Assembly: GCA_019114135.1 (NCBI GenBank)
Contig: DXGC01000097.1
Coordinates: forward strand, 1-32,214
Direction: 5' to 3'
DNA length: 32,214 nt
Source of the DNA: Candidatus Corynebacterium avicola
GTDB taxonomy: Bacteria > Actinomycetota > Actinomycetes > Mycobacteriales > Mycobacteriaceae
Shown: piece by piece, positions 16,957 through 25,741 of the stretch
Layout: every line of letters begins with the position of its first letter
How positions within the stretch are numbered: position 1 is the first letter of the stretch
Made by a program: the position numbers and the translations under genes
The notes under the pieces: generated by a model
Databases searched by the model: none
Told to the model about the DNA's origin: nothing
Seen by the model: only the letters and a program-made list of their open reading frames with translations

Positions 16957-18129
16957 ATGAGCACCCCCCGACCAGCTGTGCGCGAGGCCGTCGCGCACCT
17001 CGACGCCCCCTTCAGCGTCCTCGACCTCGACAGTGCGCTCGCCAATGCCGCAGACATGGTCCGTCGGGCCCATGGCACCCCCATCCGTTTGGCGACGAAG
17101 TCCGTGCGGATCCGGTCGTTGATAGCCAGGCTGCTCACCCTCGACGGGATCGAGGGCCTGATGTCCTACTCCCTCGGCGAGGCACTGTGGTTGGTCGACA
17201 AGGACACCTGTGACGACATCCTGGTGGCCTACCCCAGCGCCGACCGCGAGTACCTCCACCGGCTCACCTGCGAGGAGAAGTACCTCCGGGCGATCACGGT
17301 GATGGTGGACTCCGTGGAGCACCTCGACTTCATCGACTCGGTCGCCCCGCCGTCCGAGCGCGGGGTCGTGCGTGTGTGCATCGACGTGGACGCCTCATTC
17401 TCCTTCGGCCCGGTCCACCTCGGGGCACGCCGTTCCCCGGTGCACACCGTGGAGGACGCCCGCCGTCTCGCCGAGATCATCGACGACCGGGACGGCTTCC
17501 AGCTGGTCGGGCTCATGTCCTACGAGGGCCAGATCGCCGGCACCACCGACACCTCCCCCGCCGTCACCGCTGTCAAGGCGTTGTCCGCCCGGGAGCTCGC
17601 CGGACGCCGTGCCCGCATCGTCTCCGCCGTGGAGGACGTCGTGGGTGACCTGCAGTTCGTCAACGGCGGCGGTACCGGGTCGATCGAGACCACCGGTGCC
17701 GAGGAGGTCGTCACCGAGATCGGGGCCGGCTCGGGGGTCGTCGGTCCCGGACTCTTCGACAACTACACCGCCTTCCGGCCCCTGTCCGCCGAGTGGTTCG
17801 TGCTGCCGGTGGTCCGCCGTCCCGCCCCTGGGTTCGTCACCGTCGCCGGGGGCGGACGCATCGCCTCCGGTCCTCCCGGTGCTGACCGGGTGCCGGTGAT
17901 CGACTTCCCCCGTGGCCTCGCGATGACCTCCATGGAGGGCGCCGGAGAGGTCCAGACACCCTTGCGCGGTGAGGTCGCCGACTCCCTGTCACTCAGCGAC
18001 CACGTGTGGTTCCGCCATGCCAAGGCCGGCGAGCAGGCCGAGTTCGCCGAGACCGTCCTGGTGGTCAGCGACGGTGACATCCTCGACGAATGGCCCACCT
18101 ACCGGGGCGAAGGACGGAGCTTCACATGA
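16957..18129 (+). CDS. PLP-dependent amino acid deaminase/aldolase (alanine racemase-like barrel)
   Basis: The 390-residue fold type III PLP enzyme is related to D-threonine aldolase and D-serine dehydratase. The N-terminal barrel starts FSVLDLDSALANAADMVRRA, followed by IRLATKSVRIR, where the Lys of the ATKS block is the expected PLP Schiff-base residue. VCIDVDASFSFGPVHLGARRSPV, LMSYEGQIAG and FVNGGGTGSIE form the barrel and phosphate-binding strands. The C-terminal HVWFRHAKAGE contains His residues at the position where relatives bind a divalent metal. The substrate is unknown. The TGA overlaps the next ATG as ATGA, coupling it to a lactone oxidase. From memory, the same neighbours occur in mycobacteria (Rv1769 and Rv1771), which suggests a conserved pathway. 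Confidence 0.87.
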   Translation: MSTPRPAVREAVAHLDAPFSVLDLDSALANAADMVRRAHGTPIRLATKSVRIRSLIARLLTLDGIEGLMSYSLGEALWLVDKDTCDDILVAYPSADREYLHRLTCEEKYLRAITVMVDSVEHLDFIDSVAPPSERGVVRVCIDVDASFSFGPVHLGARRSPVHTVEDARRLAEIIDDRDGFQLVGLMSYEGQIAGTTDTSPAVTAVKALSARELAGRRARIVSAVEDVVGDLQFVNGGGTGSIETTGAEEVVTEIGAGSGVVGPGLFDNYTAFRPLSAEWFVLPVVRRPAPGFVTVAGGGRIASGPPGADRVPVIDFPRGLAMTSMEGAGEVQTPLRGEVADSLSLSDHVWFRHAKAGEQAEFAETVLVVSDGDILDEWPTYRGEGRSFT

Positions 18130-19430
18130 GTGGCGCGAACTGGCGTAACTGGTCCGGCGGCCAGACGGCCCGTCCCACGCAAGTCGTCCAGCCGACCACC
18201 GAGGCAGAACTGGTGTCGCTGGTGACCCGGGCCGCCGAGCAGGGCTCGACGGTCAAGGCCGTCGGTGCCGGGCATTCCTTCACCCCGGTGGCGGTCACCG
18301 ACGGTGTCCTGGTCAACCTCGACCACCTCTCCGGACTCGTGAACGTCGACCGGGACGCCATGGAGGTCACCTTCCTGGCGGGTACCCGTCTGCGGGACGT
18401 CCCCGCTCTGCTGCGCCCGCACAGGCTGGCGTTGGCGAACCAGGGTGACGTGGACCCGCAGTCCCTGGCCGGGGCGGTCTCCACCGGCACCCACGGCACA
18501 GGTGCCAAGCTGACCGGTTTCGCCGGCATGGTCCGTGCAATGCGTGTCGTCACCGCGGACGGCACCGTCCACGACGTCGGCCCCGGTGAGCCGTTGTTCG
18601 ACTACGGCCGCGTCGCCTTCGGCAGTATGGGTGTGATCACCAGGATCACCATCGCGGTCGTGGAGGCTTTCCTGCTCTCCGCGGTGGAGAAGGCGGAGCC
18701 ACTGGAGCCCGTCCACCATGACTTCCCCACCCGTGCCCGCGCGGTGGACCACCTGGAGTACTACTGGTTCCCCGGCACCGACGTCGCCCACGTCAAGACC
18801 AACACCCGTCTGCCAGCGACAGAGCCGACGAACCCGGTGCCGCGCTGGAAGTCCGTGGTGGACGATGAACTGGTCAGCAACGTCGCCTACGGCGCGATGT
18901 GCCGGATGATGCACCACCTGCCGGGCACCACCCCGGCGATGAACCGGCTGGCCGCGGCCACTCTCGCCCAGCGCGAGTACACGGACACCGCCCACTCGGT
19001 CTTCATCTCCCCGCGGCGGGTGCGCTTCAACGAGATGGAGTACGCCGTGCCCCTGGACGACGCCCCCGAGGTGCTCGCCGAGGTGCACCGGGCGATCGAC
19101 GGCTCGGGACTGCAGGTCAGTTTCCCCATCGAGGTGCGGTGTGCCGCTGCCGACGACGTCCCGCTGTCCACCGCCAAGGGTCGCGAGTCCTGCTACATCG
19201 CCGTGCACCGCTACCACCGGGACGACTACCGGGAGCTCTTCTCCGTGGTGGAGCCGGTGCTCGTCGCCGCGGAGGGACGCCCGCACTGGGGCAAGCTGCA
19301 CACCCTGGACCATGACGGACTGGCCGCCGTCCACCCCGACCTGGACACCGTCGGCGCGGTCCGCGCCGAGGTCGACCCGGAGGGGATGTTCCGCAACCCC
19401 ATGGTCGACCGGATCTTCGGACTGGGTTAA
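18126..19430 (+). CDS. FAD-linked D-arabinono/L-gulono-1,4-lactone oxidase or dehydrogenase
   Basis: The 434-residue flavoprotein oxidises sugar lactones to ascorbate-like products. The FAD-binding domain (FAD_binding_4/VAO type) shows KAVGAGHSFTPVAVTDGVLVN, where the His of GHS is the position flavinylated in plant and animal relatives, and AVSTGTHGTGAKL. The C-terminal ALO domain has RFNEMEYAVP and the family motif HWGK in RPHWGKLHTL. It is closest in type to mycobacterial L-gulono-1,4-lactone dehydrogenase. The ATG at 18126 overlaps the previous TGA; a longer frame from 18090 is rejected. The TAA shares TTAA with the convergent FUSC gene. The true electron acceptor and physiological substrate cannot be read from sequence. 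Confidence 0.92.
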   Translation: MSGANWRNWSGGQTARPTQVVQPTTEAELVSLVTRAAEQGSTVKAVGAGHSFTPVAVTDGVLVNLDHLSGLVNVDRDAMEVTFLAGTRLRDVPALLRPHRLALANQGDVDPQSLAGAVSTGTHGTGAKLTGFAGMVRAMRVVTADGTVHDVGPGEPLFDYGRVAFGSMGVITRITIAVVEAFLLSAVEKAEPLEPVHHDFPTRARAVDHLEYYWFPGTDVAHVKTNTRLPATEPTNPVPRWKSVVDDELVSNVAYGAMCRMMHHLPGTTPAMNRLAAATLAQREYTDTAHSVFISPRRVRFNEMEYAVPLDDAPEVLAEVHRAIDGSGLQVSFPIEVRCAAADDVPLSTAKGRESCYIAVHRYHRDDYRELFSVVEPVLVAAEGRPHWGKLHTLDHDGLAAVHPDLDTVGAVRAEVDPEGMFRNPMVDRIFGLG

Positions 19431-21103
19431 CCGGCCCGGAGCGACCGCACCCGGGTCGCCAACTCGTCCAGCTCCCGGAGGCTGTCCCCCGCCCCGGACG
19501 CACTGAAATCCAGCAGATCGTAACCGGTACGCTGCACCGAGAGATGACGGTGCCACCAGTCCTCGTCCCGGAGACGCAGCCTCGGGTCGTTGTAGGCCGC
19601 CGACTGGGCGTCCCGTCGTTCCCGCAGCAGTTCGTACTGCAGGTCTCGGCGCTGGACCTGGGCCTCCTCCGGCGACCGGGTGACCATCATCCGCCCCAGC
19701 AGCGCACCCATCGACTGGATGCAGTTGTCCACCTGGACCGCCGCCCGTCGGGCGTCCGCTCCCCGCAGTACGAACCACAGGACGACGAGGGAGCAGGCGA
19801 TGGCGATCGCGACTTCCGCGATCCGGGCCAGGACCCCGGGGCCGAGCGGTTGCTGCAGTGCCCCGCCCATCATCATGGCCAGCGGGGTCACCGCCACGAC
19901 GGTCATGGCGTAGTAGCGGACCACGAAGATCTCGGCGACGAACTGGCAGGCGGCCAGGGCCACGAGCAGCGACAGACCGTCCAACTCCAGCAGGTGGAAC
20001 ACCGCGAACAACAGGACGCCCAGCACCGAGCCGATCAACCGGTGGATGCTGCGCGCCGTCCCCGGACGCCGGTCCGGCCCCCACTGCAGGATCACCATGG
20101 CCGAGACCACGGCCCAGTCGGGTCGATCGAAGCCGAGGGCCACGCCGATGACGCCCGCCGTGATCGAGGCGATCATGATCTTCAGCGCCGTCACGGTGGC
20201 GTGCGAGTCCAGTGTGAGTGAACGGTAGATCAGGTACCTGTTGCTGGGCTGCAGCAGCGGCACGGTTCCCACGGCCTGTCGGCCGGTGGAGTCCTGCCCG
20301 GTGGATTCGAGGAACCCGGTGATGGAGAGGTACGCCGTCATACACCGGCGCACCAGCTGCGGTGAGGAGTCGTCCACCTGCTCCCCACCGGTGACCAGTC
20401 CGGCATGGCGCAGGGTGTTCCAGGTCGAGGCCGCCTGGGTCTTCACCTGGTGTGTCTCCGCCACCGTGTGGCTGGTGGCGCTGCGGTACTCCGCCACCAT
20501 CGTCTCGAAACGCTCGACCGAGGCAGTCTCCGGTGCCCGGCGACGCGACGGCAGGATGCCCGGCATCATCCCGACGCAGACCGCGAAGGACGCACCGAGT
20601 GCGGTCCACAGGCCGGCCTCGACGGGGTTCCAGTCCTGCTTGGCGATCATGGTCGAACCACCGGCGAGCATCACCATGAAGAAGGTGCCCGGTGGCGGCA
20701 GACGCAAGGCGTTCTGCGCGAAACCGGCCAGTCCCGCGACACCCGTGGTAAATGCGGCGATCAGCAACAGCCACCATCCCGGGTCCCCGTCGTTCTGTGC
20801 CCAGACCACCGTTCCGACGAAGCCACCGGCCACCGAGCCGAGGACGAGCAGGGTACCGGCGGTGGCCATGACCCGCCACCGGGTACGGAAGGGCAGCCCC
20901 TCCCCGAAGATCACCGTGAAGCCGCCGCCGGCGATCATCAACATGGCGTCCTCACGTCCCGCCAGGTACGCGATCAACGCCGGGAGGGCGACCGCGAGCG
21001 CCGCACGGGACGCCGCGGGCCAGCGCGGCCCTGTGCGGTTCACCGTGGTCAGCAGGTTCCACCAGCCGGGTGCCGGTGGCGGTGTCTCACTGTGCGCCGT
21101 CAT
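19427..21103 (-). CDS. FUSC-family aromatic-acid exporter-like membrane protein
   Basis: The 558-residue integral membrane protein has two blocks of about five or six helices. The N-terminal block spans residues 30-190 (ALAVALPALIAYLAG, AGTLLVLGSVAGGFVG) and the C-terminal block residues 305-445. The two are separated by a soluble helical region (ERFETMVAEYRSATSH) and followed by a cytosolic tail. The repeated layout and WAVVSAMVILQWGPDRR, near the start of the second block, are typical of FUSC/fusaric-acid-resistance-type proteins, which export aromatic acids or envelope compounds. Substrate is unknown. The ATG start at 21103 lies 17 bases inside the rarD-like gene, so it belongs to the downstream end of the lspA operon. 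It ends sharing a TTAA stop palindrome with the lactone oxidase. Confidence 0.88.
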   Translation of the reverse strand: MTAHSETPPPAPGWWNLLTTVNRTGPRWPAASRAALAVALPALIAYLAGREDAMLMIAGGGFTVIFGEGLPFRTRWRVMATAGTLLVLGSVAGGFVGTVVWAQNDGDPGWWLLLIAAFTTGVAGLAGFAQNALRLPPPGTFFMVMLAGGSTMIAKQDWNPVEAGLWTALGASFAVCVGMMPGILPSRRRAPETASVERFETMVAEYRSATSHTVAETHQVKTQAASTWNTLRHAGLVTGGEQVDDSSPQLVRRCMTAYLSITGFLESTGQDSTGRQAVGTVPLLQPSNRYLIYRSLTLDSHATVTALKIMIASITAGVIGVALGFDRPDWAVVSAMVILQWGPDRRPGTARSIHRLIGSVLGVLLFAVFHLLELDGLSLLVALAACQFVAEIFVVRYYAMTVVAVTPLAMMMGGALQQPLGPGVLARIAEVAIAIACSLVVLWFVLRGADARRAAVQVDNCIQSMGALLGRMMVTRSPEEAQVQRRDLQYELLRERRDAQSAAYNDPRLRLRDEDWWHRHLSVQRTGYDLLDFSASGAGDSLRELDELATRVRSLRAG

Positions 21104-21980
21104 TCTCCAGTTTCCTCATCTTGTTCGTTCGTCTGCTGTTGAGCAGCATGTCCGTCACGAAGACGATCAACGCCACCCAGATCACCGCGAAGCCGACCCA
21201 GCGGGCCGGTTCGATGTCCTCGCCCACGTAGAAGACGGCCCACAGCATCTGCATCACCGGGGTCAGGTACTGCAGCATCCCCAGGGAGGTCAGTGACAGT
21301 TCATGGGCGGCGCGGGCGAAGCACAGCAGCGGCAGGGCCGTCACCGCACCTGCGGTGATCAGCAACAGGACGTGGCCCACACCGTGGCCACCCTGCAGCA
21401 TCGTGTTCATTCCCTGGGTCTGCAGCCAGGCCAGGAAGAGCACGCCCACCGGCGCCAGTACGGCGGTCTCCGCGGTCAGTGACTGCAGCGGGGTGAGCGG
21501 CACCCTCTTCTTCAGCAGCCCGTACCCGGCGAAGGACAGCGCCAGGCCCAGCGACACCACGGGCGGGGACCCCAGTGCAACGGTGAGGATCACCACCGCC
21601 ACCCCGGCGATCGCCACCGACACCCATTGCAGCATCCGAAGCCGTTCGCGGAGCACCAGCACCCCGAGCACCACACTGACCAGGGGATTGATGAAGTACC
21701 CGAGGGCGGCGTCGGCGACGTGGTCGCTGTTCACCGCGTAGATGTACAGGCCCCAGTTGCCGGCGATGAGCACCGCGGCGGCGGCGATCCGCAGCCACAG
21801 TCGTGCCGGGATCGTCCGCATCCACCGGAACCCGGAGGTGAACAGCAGGATGACGGCGACGAACACGAGGGTCCACACGAATCGGTGGGCCAGGATCTCG
21901 ACAGGCTCTGCGGGTCGGAGCAGCGGGAAGAAGGCGGGGAAGAACCCCCACATCAGGTAGGCCAGGACTCCCCAGATCAT
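21087..21980 (-). CDS. rarD: EamA-family permease, RarD type
   Basis: This 297-residue drug/metabolite-transporter superfamily protein has ten predicted helices. RarD signatures include MIWGVLAYLMWGFFPAFFPLL at the start, EILAHRFVWT, NWGLYIYAVNSDHVADAALGYFINPL and a second-half SLGMLQYLTPVMQML. The NW...YIYAV..DH block is characteristic of RarD, often annotated as a chloramphenicol-sensitive protein; true substrates are unclear. The ATG at 21980 overlaps the TGA of the preceding membrane protein (ATGA), with GAGG about ten bases upstream. It overlaps the FUSC gene by 17 bases downstream. Confidence 0.93.
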   Translation of the reverse strand: MIWGVLAYLMWGFFPAFFPLLRPAEPVEILAHRFVWTLVFVAVILLFTSGFRWMRTIPARLWLRIAAAAVLIAGNWGLYIYAVNSDHVADAALGYFINPLVSVVLGVLVLRERLRMLQWVSVAIAGVAVVILTVALGSPPVVSLGLALSFAGYGLLKKRVPLTPLQSLTAETAVLAPVGVLFLAWLQTQGMNTMLQGGHGVGHVLLLITAGAVTALPLLCFARAAHELSLTSLGMLQYLTPVMQMLWAVFYVGEDIEPARWVGFAVIWVALIVFVTDMLLNSRRTNKMRKLENDGAQ

Positions 21981-22660
21981 TCGGCGGGTTCCTCATCACC
22001 CGCAGGAGCGTCGGGGTCGGCCGGGTCGGCGGACACCGGGCGCAGACCGATGCGTCCGTACACCGCGTCCGGCGGCAGGGCCTCCACCGTCAGCACGTCC
22101 GGCCGGTCGTTCAGGGAACGCAGCTGCTCCGGGGTGCCGTGGACGAGAACCCCCAGCACGTCGAGGGCGGGATCGTCGACCCCGGTACCGGCGTTGGCGG
22201 CCATCAGTTCCCGTGCCTCGGCGAAGACGTCCTCCCGACGGTGCCCCGAGGCAGGTTCCGGCAGCGACCACTGCGTGTTGCCGGACAGCAACGTGGAGAC
22301 CCGCAGGTCCGCCTGGTCGGAGAGGATCCCGGTGAGTGCCCCGGTACCGGCCGGCTGCATCGGGGTCACCAGCGCCCACCGGGGGTCGGAGGCGTCGGTG
22401 CCGTCGGCCCCGTCCAGGGTCTCCCGGGCGCGGTTGACGTAGTCCACGACCGACTCGTCGTTCTCCGGGCCCAGGGAGTCGCCGTTGATCGCCTGGGGCT
22501 TGGACATGCGCTCGGAGTTCGACAGGGCGAGCACACCGACGGCCAGTGCGACCAGGCAGGCCACCGACAGCCACATCACCCACGCCGGACGCCGGGTCTC
22601 CGCCCATTCACGTTTGCGTCGGACCCGACGGTTCGGCGCGATCTTCTCCGGGGAACGCAT
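21977..22660 (-). CDS. Single-pass membrane protein of unknown function
   Basis: The 227-residue protein has a basic cytosolic N-terminus (PNRRVRRKREW), one membrane helix at about residues 28-46 (VMWLSVACLVALAVGVLAL), and an extracytoplasmic domain of about 180 residues ending in an acidic Asp/Pro/Ala tail. The external domain has alternating helices and strands (WALVTPMQPAGTGALTGIL, DVLGVLVHGTPEQL) with no known motif; topology follows the positive-inside rule. The ATG at 22660 is chosen because it shares its A with the TGA of the rluD-type gene and has GAGGT six bases upstream. A longer reading frame to 22777 lies inside that gene. It likely belongs to the lspA operon, and its function is not inferable. 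Confidence 0.8.
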   Translation of the reverse strand: MRSPEKIAPNRRVRRKREWAETRRPAWVMWLSVACLVALAVGVLALSNSERMSKPQAINGDSLGPENDESVVDYVNRARETLDGADGTDASDPRWALVTPMQPAGTGALTGILSDQADLRVSTLLSGNTQWSLPEPASGHRREDVFAEARELMAANAGTGVDDPALDVLGVLVHGTPEQLRSLNDRPDVLTVEALPPDAVYGRIGLRPVSADPADPDAPAGDEEPAE

Positions 22661-23592
22661 CAGTTGACCTCGCGGATCCGGTCCAGCGCCGTCTGCAGGT
22701 CGTCGGGGTACGGCGACTCGATGTCCATCCACCGCCCGTCGGGGTGGGTGAAGCCCAGGTGCACGGCGTGCAGCCACTGCCGGTTCAGGCCGAGGAACTC
22801 CGACAGCGCCGGGTCCGAGCCGTACATCGGGTCACCGCAGCACGGGTGGTGCAGTGCGGAGAAGTGCACGCGGATCTGGTGGGTCCGTCCGGTCTCCAGG
22901 TGGACCTTCACCAGGGTGGCCTGCTGGAAGGCCTCGATGGTCTCGTAGTGGGTCACCGCATGACGTCCCTCGTCACGCACGGCGAACTTCCAGCCGGCAC
23001 CCGGGTGGCGGGCGATCGGGGCGTCGATGGTGCCGGTCGTCGGGTCGGGGTGCCCCTGCACCAGAGCGTGGTAGGTCTTGTCCACGGTGCGGTCGCGGAA
23101 CGCCCGCTTGAGCAGGGTGTACGCGCGCTCGCTGGCGGCGACGACCATCACGCCTGACGTCCCGACGTCCAGGCGTTGGACGATGCCCTTACGCTCCGGC
23201 GGCCCGGACGTGGAGATCCGGAAGCCCTCGGCGGCCAACCCGGAGGTGACCGTGGGGCCTTCCCAGCCGATCGTCGGGTGGGCGGCGACGCCGACCGGCT
23301 TGTTGACGGCGATGACGTCGTCGTCGGAGTAGAGGATCTCCATGCCCTCGACGATCTCCGCCGGCTCGTCGGCCAGGTCCCGGGGCGGTTCCGGCAGGGT
23401 CACGTCCAACCATGCCCCGGCGGCCAGTCGGTCGGACTTGCCGACCCCGCGTCCGTCCTGGGTGATGTCACCTGCCTCCGCCAGCTCGGCCACGACGGTG
23501 CGCGACAGGCCGAGCAGCTTGGACAGTCCGGCGTCCACCCGCATCCCGGCGAGACCGTCGGGCACCGGCATCATCCTGTTCTCGCGGCTCAT
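22660..23592 (-). CDS. RluD/RluC-type 23S rRNA pseudouridine synthase
   Basis: The 310-residue enzyme isomerises uridine to pseudouridine in RNA. An N-terminal S4 RNA-binding domain ([25 protein letters not shown], about residues 15-70) precedes the RluA-type catalytic domain. The active-site motif is RLDVGTSG with catalytic D142. [19 protein letters not shown] opens the domain, and [11 protein letters not shown] and [10 protein letters not shown] are conserved downstream blocks. The ATG at 23592 overlaps the lspA TGA (ATGA). Pairing of lspA with an RluD-type synthase is common across bacteria. The exact rRNA positions modified are not determinable, so no symbol is given. Confidence 0.94.
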   Translation of the reverse strand: MSRENRMMPVPDGLAGMRVDAGLSKLLGLSRTVVAELAEAGDITQDGRGVGKSDRLAAGAWLDVTLPEPPRDLADEPAEIVEGMEILYSDDDVIAVNKPVGVAAHPTIGWEGPTVTSGLAAEGFRISTSGPPERKGIVQRLDVGTSGVMVVAASERAYTLLKRAFRDRTVDKTYHALVQGHPDPTTGTIDAPIARHPGAGWKFAVRDEGRHAVTHYETIEAFQQATLVKVHLETGRTHQIRVHFSALHHPCCGDPMYGSDPALSEFLGLNRQWLHAVHLGFTHPDGRWMDIESPYPDDLQTALDRIREVN

Positions 23593-24086
23593 GCGTCCTG
23601 CTCCTGCGTGCTGTGCTGCCGGGGCTCGATGAAGAGCGTGTACACGAGGAAGACGCCCACGCCGACGGTGATCGAGGCGTCGGCGACGTTGAAGATGGCG
23701 AAGTCGCCGACGGAGACGAAGTCCACCACGTGGCCGTGCAGGTTCCCCGGGGTGCGGAGGATCCGGTCGATGAGGTTGCCGGCGGCACCGCCGCCGATCA
23801 TCGCCACCGAGGCGATCGTCCACGGGTTGCGCACCCGGAACGCCAGCACCACACACACCAGCACGGCGATGATCTGGATGACCGAGAAGATGATCGTGGC
23901 GTTCTCCCCCATCGAGAAGGCCGCCCCGGAGTTGCGGATCAGGTAGAGCCGGGCGAACTCCCCGATGACGGGGTACGCGGTGGCCGGTTCGAGGTTCTCC
24001 ACGACCAGCCACTTGGTCAGCTGGTCGAGTGCCACGATCACGGCCAACGGGATGAGCGCCCAGGGGCGGACTTTTGCTGCAGTCAC
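23589..24086 (-). CDS. lspA: Lipoprotein signal peptidase (SPase II)
   Basis: This membrane aspartyl protease cleaves prolipoproteins before the lipidated Cys, serving the five lipoproteins encoded in this window among others. It has four membrane helices in 165 residues. Conserved blocks are LDQLTKW (about 20-26), RNSGAAFSM (51-59), [11 protein letters not shown] (98-108) and [18 protein letters not shown], with the catalytic pair expected at D122 and D136. I choose GTG 24086 because TAGGAT lies 7 bases upstream and no ribosome-binding site precedes either start. The in-frame ATG at 24095, which adds three residues, is the alternative but would sit inside the -10 element. It heads a run of overlapping minus-strand genes to 19427. 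Confidence 0.94.
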   Translation of the reverse strand: MTAAKVRPWALIPLAVIVALDQLTKWLVVENLEPATAYPVIGEFARLYLIRNSGAAFSMGENATIIFSVIQIIAVLVCVVLAFRVRNPWTIASVAMIGGGAAGNLIDRILRTPGNLHGHVVDFVSVGDFAIFNVADASITVGVGVFLVYTLFIEPRQHSTQEQDA

Positions 24087-24093
24087 GACGACC

Positions 24094-24114
24094 ATCCTAG
24101 GCCATTGGTACCCT
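24094..24114. promoter_or_regulatory. Compact bidirectional leaderless promoter
   Basis: TAGGAT (minus strand, 24099-24094) lies 7 bases before the lspA GTG, and TACCCT (plus strand, 24109-24114) lies 7 bases before the GTG of the divergent lipoprotein. Only 35 bases separate the two start codons, and 9 bases separate the two -10 elements. Each promoter's upstream contacts must fall inside the other gene. No -35 match is evident for either. Confidence 0.5.
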
Positions 24115-24121
24115 GTCCAAC

Positions 24122-25078
24122 GTGCTCACCCTACGACCTACCCGCCGCCGCCCGGTCTCCCGCCCAGTGGTCGCCACCACCGCCGCCGTCCTGCTCGGAC
24201 TCGGCGGCCTCACCGCCTGCTCCTCCGACGAGGAGGCGCCCGCCGAGGCCCCGTCGGACGTGCCTGTCGCCGGTGTGTCGGTGGACGTCGTCGACCCCGG
24301 TGAGGGTTCGACGAGTCCCCTCACGTGGTTCAGCGACGACTCCGAGCAGCAGACCACCTTCCGCGCGACCCGTGGCCTCGAGCAGAAGACCGAGGGCGCC
24401 ACGGAGGAGGACGACGTCCCCTACGAGGAGCGGACGATGGAGATCCCGCTGACGCTCTCCACCACCACCGACGGTGAGGAACTGGAGTCCGAGGTGGTCG
24501 CCGGTGCGCCCACCGGTGACAACACCGACCGCAACGACGACATCGCCACGGCCGAGGGCTTCACCATGACCCAGGCCTTCGGTCAGGACGGCCGGGTGAC
24601 CAGTCGTAACTACACCGCACCGGACGGCGCCACCGACTCGGCACGGGCCAGCGTGGAACAGTCCTTCACCCAGATGACCGACCTTCCCCTGGTCTTCCCC
24701 ACCGAGGAGCTCGGTACCGGTGCGAAGTGGACCGTGGCGAGCCAGGTCGACGACTCGATCTCCATGCGACAGACCGTCACCTACACCCTGGTGAAGCGGG
24801 AAGGTTCACGGATCGAACTGGACGTCGACATCGACCGCACCCCCTCTGTGCGTCAGATGGCCGGCACCGACCTGCAGGTCGTGGACTCCTCCAGCGATTC
24901 CGGTGGGCGGATCTCCGTGGACCTGCGTCGGCCGGTCCCGGTCTCCGGCATGGTCGAGACCTCGACCACGGTGACCTACGGTGAGCCCGATTCGGACGTC
25001 ACGGTCGTCCAGACCTCCCGCAACAAGTCGGTGTGGGAGCCCGCCCCTGACGGGACGACCGAAGAAAACTCCGACTAG
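24122..25078 (+). CDS. Secreted lipoprotein, beta-rich, unknown function
   Basis: The 318-residue protein has a basic start (RPTRRRPVSRP), a hydrophobic core and lipobox LTAC with the lipidated Cys at residue 33. After an acidic linker, a large beta-rich domain follows with repeated strands (ERTMEIPLTLSTTTDGEE, KWTVASQVDD, TVTYTLVKREGSRIELDVD, GMVETSTTVTYGEP). Two halves of similar strand order suggest an internally duplicated sandwich. It loosely resembles DUF6263-type actinobacterial lipoproteins, but I am not sure. The GTG at 24122 has no ribosome-binding site and lies 7 bases after TACCCT, so it is probably leaderless. Being divergent from lspA, the peptidase that would process it, is noteworthy. 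It ends six bases from the convergent MTB12-like gene. Confidence 0.82.
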   Translation: MLTLRPTRRRPVSRPVVATTAAVLLGLGGLTACSSDEEAPAEAPSDVPVAGVSVDVVDPGEGSTSPLTWFSDDSEQQTTFRATRGLEQKTEGATEEDDVPYEERTMEIPLTLSTTTDGEELESEVVAGAPTGDNTDRNDDIATAEGFTMTQAFGQDGRVTSRNYTAPDGATDSARASVEQSFTQMTDLPLVFPTEELGTGAKWTVASQVDDSISMRQTVTYTLVKREGSRIELDVDIDRTPSVRQMAGTDLQVVDSSSDSGGRISVDLRRPVPVSGMVETSTTVTYGEPDSDVTVVQTSRNKSVWEPAPDGTTEENSD

Positions 25079-25084
25079 CGCTTA

Positions 25085-25684
25085 CTAGGCAGCCGGGGCC
25101 TCGGCCGGAGCCTCCTCCGCAGGAGCGCCCTCGGCGGGTGCCTCCCCGGCCGGTGCGTCCTGCTCGGCGGCGACGTCGTCGCACAGCGCCGGCAGCTTGT
25201 CCGGAGCGACGTTCTGCACCAGGGTGCAGGCCCACTGACGCTGCAGCTTCCACTGGCCGTTGTCGTTGACGAACTGGACGCCGTCGATGACGACCGGCTC
25301 CTCGTTGTCCGGCAGCACCATCTCCATGGTGGCCTTGGCCTCGAGCTGGGTGACGCCCGGCAGGACCGGGTCGACGACGCTGAAGGTCGCGCCGGACTCC
25401 TCCTTCGACTGGGTCATCACGTCGAAGAGCTCGGCGGCTTCCTCGCCGCCCTCCACACTGTCGACCTTCTCCTCGGTCGGCAGGGCGGGGTCCACCGCCT
25501 TGTCGAGGATTCCCTGGAGCTCCTCGGCGGTCGGCTGCTCGACCTCCTGGGCGTTCTCCGTGGCTGTGGTTCCGGTGCTGTCTCCGGAGCCGTTGGAGTC
25601 GCTGTCGTCGTCGGACGAGCAGGCGGCCAGGGACAGCCCGGCGGTCACGGCGACGGCGGCGGCAAACAGGCGGGTGGACTTCAC
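25085..25684 (-). CDS. MTB12/CFP2-like lipoprotein
   Basis: The 199-residue protein has a lipoprotein signal with lipobox LAAC, Cys at residue 22. A Ser/Asp/Thr linker leads into a domain (PTAEELQGILDKAVDPALPTEEKVDSVEGG) resembling the low-molecular-weight antigen MTB12/CFP2 family of mycobacteria. This is followed by strands VVIDGVQFVNDNGQWKLQ and a Cys pair (WACTLVQ, ALCDD) that may be disulfide-linked. The last about 25 residues are an Ala/Pro/Glu repeat (APAGEAPAEGAPAEE). The start is GTG at 25684, with AAGGAG about ten bases upstream. Function of the family is unknown beyond secretion and antigenicity. It is divergent from ansA across a 100-base gap holding clustered half-sites. Confidence 0.85.
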   Translation of the reverse strand: MKSTRLFAAAVAVTAGLSLAACSSDDDSDSNGSGDSTGTTATENAQEVEQPTAEELQGILDKAVDPALPTEEKVDSVEGGEEAAELFDVMTQSKEESGATFSVVDPVLPGVTQLEAKATMEMVLPDNEEPVVIDGVQFVNDNGQWKLQRQWACTLVQNVAPDKLPALCDDVAAEQDAPAGEAPAEGAPAEEAPAEAPAA

Positions 25685-25741
25685 GGTGGGGATGCTCCTT
25701 CGCGGATGGGAGACGTTCGGGTAGTACTTTCCCGGGTGAGT

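Noticed and set aside
18099..20879. 926-residue open frame on the minus strand
   Set aside because: It runs across the lactone oxidase and the FUSC gene in the wrong frame; no domain is recognisable and the composition is Arg/Gly-rich.
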